Source: Gallionellaceae bacterium
GTDB taxonomy: Bacteria > Pseudomonadota > Gammaproteobacteria > Burkholderiales > Gallionellaceae
Direction of reading: 5' to 3'
Assembly (NCBI GenBank): GCA_003151655.1
Contig: PLYB01000106.1
Location: 11,971-26,773, forward strand
Length of the DNA: 14,803 bases
The notes below the pieces were generated by a model that was not told the origin of the DNA, did not search any database, and saw only the letters and a program-made list of their open reading frames with translations. The stretch's first letter is position 1, and every line of letters starts with the position of its first letter. The translations under genes were made by a program, and so were the position numbers. Positions 14,647-14,803 of the stretch are shown piece by piece.

Positions 14647-14803
14647 TCAATTCGCCAACTCCATCGCAGGCATATATTCACCGCGCTGTGCTGCGCCATT
14701 TAATCTGGCCCGTTTCAGCAATGCCTGCTGTGCTGCGACCACATTCTCCGTTTTGCCTTGCCATGCCTGTAGCACCGTCTGTTGCAGGGCGCGTCCGTAG
14801 GAA
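14647..14803 (-). CDS. 3' end of an unrecognised gene (5' part outside window)
   Basis: Reading the minus strand from the window edge gives 51 codons ending at TGA 14649-14647. The residues YGRALQQTVLQAWQGKTE then NVVAAQQALLKRARLNGAAQ look like amphipathic helices, ending GEYMPAMELAN. Regular composition and codon choice favour this frame over a neighbouring frame that is open for about the same distance. Too little is present to name a family. The strand matches the small genes downstream. Confidence 0.5.
   Translation of the reverse strand, partial: SYGRALQQTVLQAWQGKTENVVAAQQALLKRARLNGAAQRGEYMPAMELAN

Overview
The window reads as a chromosomal segment of a Gram-negative proteobacterium, most likely a betaproteobacterium (Nitrosomonadales/Gallionellaceae-like is a guess). 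The grounds are an outer-membrane two-partner secretion pair, a PF10136 'SpecificRecomb/Gcr' membrane protein typical of Betaproteobacteria, an entericidin-like lipoprotein, and a cyclic beta-glucan synthase end. No database search was possible; identifications rest on recognised motifs.

Layout. (1) 1-993, plus: the last 330 codons of a GH94 enzyme, probably the C-terminus of a cyclic beta-1,2-glucan synthase; the window opens on its catalytic DWNDG motif. (2) 994-1180: convergent gap with a GC-rich palindromic repeat. (3) 4862-1181, minus: three co-oriented genes, an AraC-type regulator, a HydE/PylB/BioB-like radical SAM enzyme and an ANL-superfamily AMP-forming ligase. They look like one operon for an unidentified small-molecule pathway. 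(4) 4863-5037: a compact divergent control region with repeated CGTATAA heptamers and a perfect inverted repeat over the regulator's start codon. (5) 5038-11090, plus: a two-gene two-partner secretion operon. The TpsB transporter carries an extra Pal/OmpA-like peptidoglycan-binding domain at its C-terminus. The 1266-residue TpsA exoprotein starts at an ATGA overlap and has an extended signal peptide, a TPS secretion domain, GLUG repeats, MBG/YDG-like domains, a Pro/Ala linker and a C-terminal Ig-like domain. (6) 11091-11475: no gene seen. (7) 11631-11476, minus: entericidin-like lipoprotein. (8) 11856-13793, plus: six-helix membrane protein of the so-called site-specific recombinase family. 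(9) 14803-13931, minus: the 3' end of an unrecognised gene, a doubtful 54-codon ORF, and two small unknown genes with strong ribosome binding sites joined by an ATGA overlap.

How the parts may work together. TpsB would export TpsA across the outer membrane, and the Pal-like domain could tether the pore to peptidoglycan. The AraC-type regulator is divergent from the TPS operon, and the shared heptamers suggest it may control both sides, which would link the radical SAM/ligase pathway to surface-adhesin display. That link is inference.

Most notable: the TpsB-Pal fusion; two different palindromic repeats sitting in frame inside tpsA, one of them a REP-type inverted pair within the signal peptide; and the orphan regulator/radical SAM/ligase operon.
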